15,056 nucleotides of DNA, from NCBI GenBank assembly GCA_013813755.1, contig JACCRD010000151.1, forward strand, positions 1-15,056. The letters are read 5' to 3'. The position numbers were made by a program, and so were the translations under genes. Below the pieces are notes generated by a model that did no database searches, was not told the origin of the DNA, and saw only the letters and a program-made list of their open reading frames with translations. Below, piece after piece: positions 13,377-15,056 of this stretch. The stretch comes from Acidobacteriota bacterium. GTDB taxonomy: Bacteria > Acidobacteriota > Blastocatellia > Pyrinomonadales > Pyrinomonadaceae. Positions within the stretch are counted from its first letter, which is position 1. Every line of letters starts with the position of its first letter.

Positions 13377-14672
13377 TTATTGATGACTGACGCGCCAAAT
13401 TTTATCCGCGCCGTCATCGCAAATTAAGAGCGAGCCGTCCGCATTAACCAGAAGCCCGACCGGTCTGCCCCAAACTTCACTGCTTGTCTCGGACGGAAGC
13501 CAGCCGGTAATAAAATCTTCATAACCGCCGGAGACGAGTTTGCCGTTTTTGAACCGAACGCGAATAATTTTGTACCCGGTCAAAGGGTTTCGGTTCCAGG
13601 AGCCATGAAGAGCGACAAAAGCCTCGCCCTGATATTCTTTCGGGAACATTTTTCCGTTGTAGAAAACCATCCCGAGCGCGGCGGAATGAGCCGTCAGCAA
13701 AACATCAGGCACGGACGGTTTTTTCAGACGGATGTTGGCAATATCTTTTTCGCGGCGCGGGTCAATATTTTCGCCCAGATAATAATACGGAAAGCCATAA
13801 AACGCGCCGTCTTTGACCGAAGTCACATAATCTGGAACGAGATCGTCACCAAGTCCATCGCGCTCATTTACTGCTGTCCAAAGCTCTTTCGTTGCCGGAT
13901 TAAACGCCAGACCGATCGGGTTTCTGATGCCGCTTGCAAAAATGCGATGGTTCTTGCCGTCCGGATCATATTCGTTAATGGCGGCGCGGCGCGCGTCCGA
14001 TTCGACATCGACATTACCGCTCGAACCGATTGAAACATACATTTTTTTGCCGTCGGGCGAAAAAATAATGTTGCGCGTCCAGTGTTGGTTATATCCGCCT
14101 TCGGTTAGTTCGATAAGTTTTTCAGGTGCGGTGTCGGCTTTGGTTTGTCCCGTTTTATATTTGAAACGCACAATCGAATCGGTATTTGCAACGTAAAACC
14201 AGCCGCCGCTTAAAGCCATTCCGAAAGGCTGCGAAAGATTTTCAGCAAATGTAAAACGCTCGTCGGAAACACCGTCTTTATTTTTATCGCGCAGTATAAT
14301 CACCGCATTGGCACGTGAATCGGCAACAAACACGTCGCCATTGGGAGCAAGCGCCATCATTCGCGGATTGTTAAAATTTCCTTCGGCAAAAACATTTATT
14401 TTGAATCCTTTCGGGACATAAAGTTTTGCATCTGCCGGCTGCGAAATTCTTTTTGAGGGTTTGACAGAACTTTTTGTTTCAAAAGGTTTCGGCAAATCCT
14501 TCGCATTTATTTGATAAGTTTTTGGCTTATCAAAATTTACAATTTCCGGCATCTTGGTGCTGCCGGATTTTGCCTCGCCCATATTTTGCTGATTTTGACA
14601 TGCGGAATTTATGTCCATTGTTAAAAGAATTAAAAGACCGGCGAAAAGATTATTGATGTTTTTGATGTTCAT
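13377..14672 (-). CDS. Sugar dehydrogenase of the glucose/sorbosone (PQQ) beta-propeller family
   Basis: A 431-residue exported protein. An N-terminal hydrophobic segment (about 8-19) ends at Cys25; the context NSAC is a poor lipobox, so a lipoprotein anchor is possible but unsure. After a Lys/Pro-rich linker (about 35-75), residues about 80-430 form a six-bladed propeller of the soluble glucose/sorbosone dehydrogenase family. Motifs are MALAPNGDVFVADSR (106-120), GGYNQHWTRNI (192-202, His197 aligning with the family's catalytic base), IRNPIGLAFNP (249-259), NERDGLGDDLVPDYV (269-283) and VALHGSWNR (353-361). Members usually bind PQQ and oxidise aldoses or other hydroxyls in the periplasm; the substrate cannot be read from sequence. 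The ATG at 14672 has a GAG-containing site about ten bases upstream. It heads a two-gene unit with the haem protein and diverges from yraN. Confidence 0.88.
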   Translation of the reverse strand: MNIKNINNLFAGLLILLTMDINSACQNQQNMGEAKSGSTKMPEIVNFDKPKTYQINAKDLPKPFETKSSVKPSKRISQPADAKLYVPKGFKINVFAEGNFNNPRMMALAPNGDVFVADSRANAVIILRDKNKDGVSDERFTFAENLSQPFGMALSGGWFYVANTDSIVRFKYKTGQTKADTAPEKLIELTEGGYNQHWTRNIIFSPDGKKMYVSIGSSGNVDVESDARRAAINEYDPDGKNHRIFASGIRNPIGLAFNPATKELWTAVNERDGLGDDLVPDYVTSVKDGAFYGFPYYYLGENIDPRREKDIANIRLKKPSVPDVLLTAHSAALGMVFYNGKMFPKEYQGEAFVALHGSWNRNPLTGYKIIRVRFKNGKLVSGGYEDFITGWLPSETSSEVWGRPVGLLVNADGSLLICDDGADKIWRVSHQ

Positions 14673-14681
14673 ACGTATTAT
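14653..14681 (+). promoter_or_regulatory. Candidate sigma-70 promoter for yraN inside the divergent gene
   Basis: TTGATG (14653-14658) is followed after exactly 17 bp by TATTAT (14676-14681), a five-of-six -10 match. It overlaps the start of the sugar-dehydrogenase gene. Initiation near 14688 would leave almost no leader before the yraN ATG at 14692. Confidence 0.35.
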
Positions 14682-14691
14682 TCTCTTAAAG

Positions 14692-15056
14692 ATGTCGGAA
14701 ATATTATCGCTTTCACTTAAAGATAAACACCTCGCCCAGCTAAATTCAAGCCAAATCGGGCAGATTGGAGAAGAACTCGCCGCGCGTTATTTGCTCAAAA
14801 ACGGCTATCGCCTGGTATTGGCTAATTTTAAAGTTCCGATTGGCAGAAACAGACGCGGCGTGTCCGTTACAGGCGAGATTGATTTAATTGCATTCGATGA
14901 AGACGTATTGTGTTTTGTCGAAGTTAAAGCGCGCTCATCCGACGAATATTCGACACCTGAATCAGCGGTTAACCTGCGCAAGCAAAGACAGATAACCAGA
15001 ACCGCAAAAGTTTATCGAAAAATATTTCGTTTGAACGAGATAAAATTGCGTTACGA
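14692..15056 (+). CDS. yraN: YraN/UPF0102 family protein, N-terminal part
   Basis: Partial gene cut by the right edge after about 121 codons, which is close to the full length of many YraN proteins. The family has a restriction-endonuclease-like (PD-(D/E)xK) fold; its biological role is not settled. Visible are IGQIGEELAARYLLKNGYRL (22-41), the metal-site motif GEIDLIA (61-67, Glu62 and Asp64) and FVEVKAR (75-81, Glu77 and Lys79), which together are diagnostic. A loop at about 47-58, rich in Arg and Gly, is inserted between strand 1 and GEIDLIA and is longer than in typical members. I chose the ATG at 14692 because an upstream in-frame ATG at 14665 lies inside the divergent dehydrogenase and inside the candidate promoter. 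Only 19 bp separate it from that gene. Confidence 0.9.
   Translation, partial: MSEILSLSLKDKHLAQLNSSQIGQIGEELAARYLLKNGYRLVLANFKVPIGRNRRGVSVTGEIDLIAFDEDVLCFVEVKARSSDEYSTPESAVNLRKQRQITRTAKVYRKIFRLNEIKLRY

Noticed and set aside
14595..14623. TTGACA on the plus strand inside the dehydrogenase gene as a yraN promoter
   Set aside because: The -35 box is perfect, but nothing resembling a -10 box lies at 16-18 bp; the TTGATG-17-TATTAT pair further downstream is a better candidate.
1..15056. tRNA genes, rRNA, CRISPR arrays, transposases, toxin-antitoxin or defence genes
   Set aside because: Reading both strands showed no tRNA-like cloverleaf, no spaced direct-repeat array and no product resembling these systems.

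Overview
The window (moderate GC, about 40-45% by eye) looks like a chromosomal segment of a Gram-negative-type bacterium, most likely an Acidobacteriota of the Blastocatellia/Pyrinomonadaceae kind. That assignment is an inference. It rests on the mix of an LPS-related isomerase (KdsD), secreted FG-GAP and carboxypeptidase-regulatory-like proteins with C-termini of the type seen in that group, and a tgt-yajC-secD operon. No rRNA, tRNA, CRISPR array, transposase or phage gene was seen.

Region 1 (1-5111, minus strand) is one co-directional block read right to left: der (ribosome-assembly GTPase), a membrane MauE-like protein fused to two thioredoxin-like domains, tgt (queuosine tRNA transglycosylase), yajC and the start of secD (Sec translocon accessory proteins; secD runs off the left edge). 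A 172-bp element with perfect 20-bp inverted ends sits between the MauE/thioredoxin gene and tgt and supplies the last codons of the former. A possible 52-codon leader frame with a full Shine-Dalgarno sequence precedes der.

Region 2 (5112-6607) holds a plus-strand secreted FG-GAP/beta-propeller protein with a recognisable promoter and a strong bidirectional terminator behind it. Region 3 (6608-9495, minus) contains a ChaN-like haem-binding/TIKI-type secreted protein, the arabinose-5-phosphate isomerase kdsD, and a secreted protein of unknown function. An 80-bp imperfect inverted repeat lies between chaN-like and kdsD.

Region 4 (9496-10688, plus) is a stress-protein gene (CsbD-like and YflT-like parts plus a glycine-rich hydrophobic segment) behind a textbook sigma-54 -24/-12 promoter, closed by a hairpin terminator. 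Region 5 (10687-13374, minus) has a deoxyhypusine-synthase-like protein, a secreted protein with a carboxypeptidase-regulatory-like domain, and the distal gene of the next unit.

Region 6 (12910-14672, minus) is a two-gene unit: a soluble-glucose/sorbosone-dehydrogenase-like beta-propeller, then after 2 nt a membrane-anchored CxxCH haem protein, plausibly a dehydrogenase and its electron acceptor. Diverging from it after only 19 bp is a plus-strand yraN (UPF0102), cut by the right edge.

Most of the window is housekeeping. I did not find a clear new multi-gene system. The observations most worth following are the sigma-54-driven stress gene, the inverted-repeat element fused to coding sequence, the leader frame before der, the MauE-thioredoxin-thioredoxin fusion, the dehydrogenase/haem-protein pair and the deoxyhypusine-synthase-like orphan.
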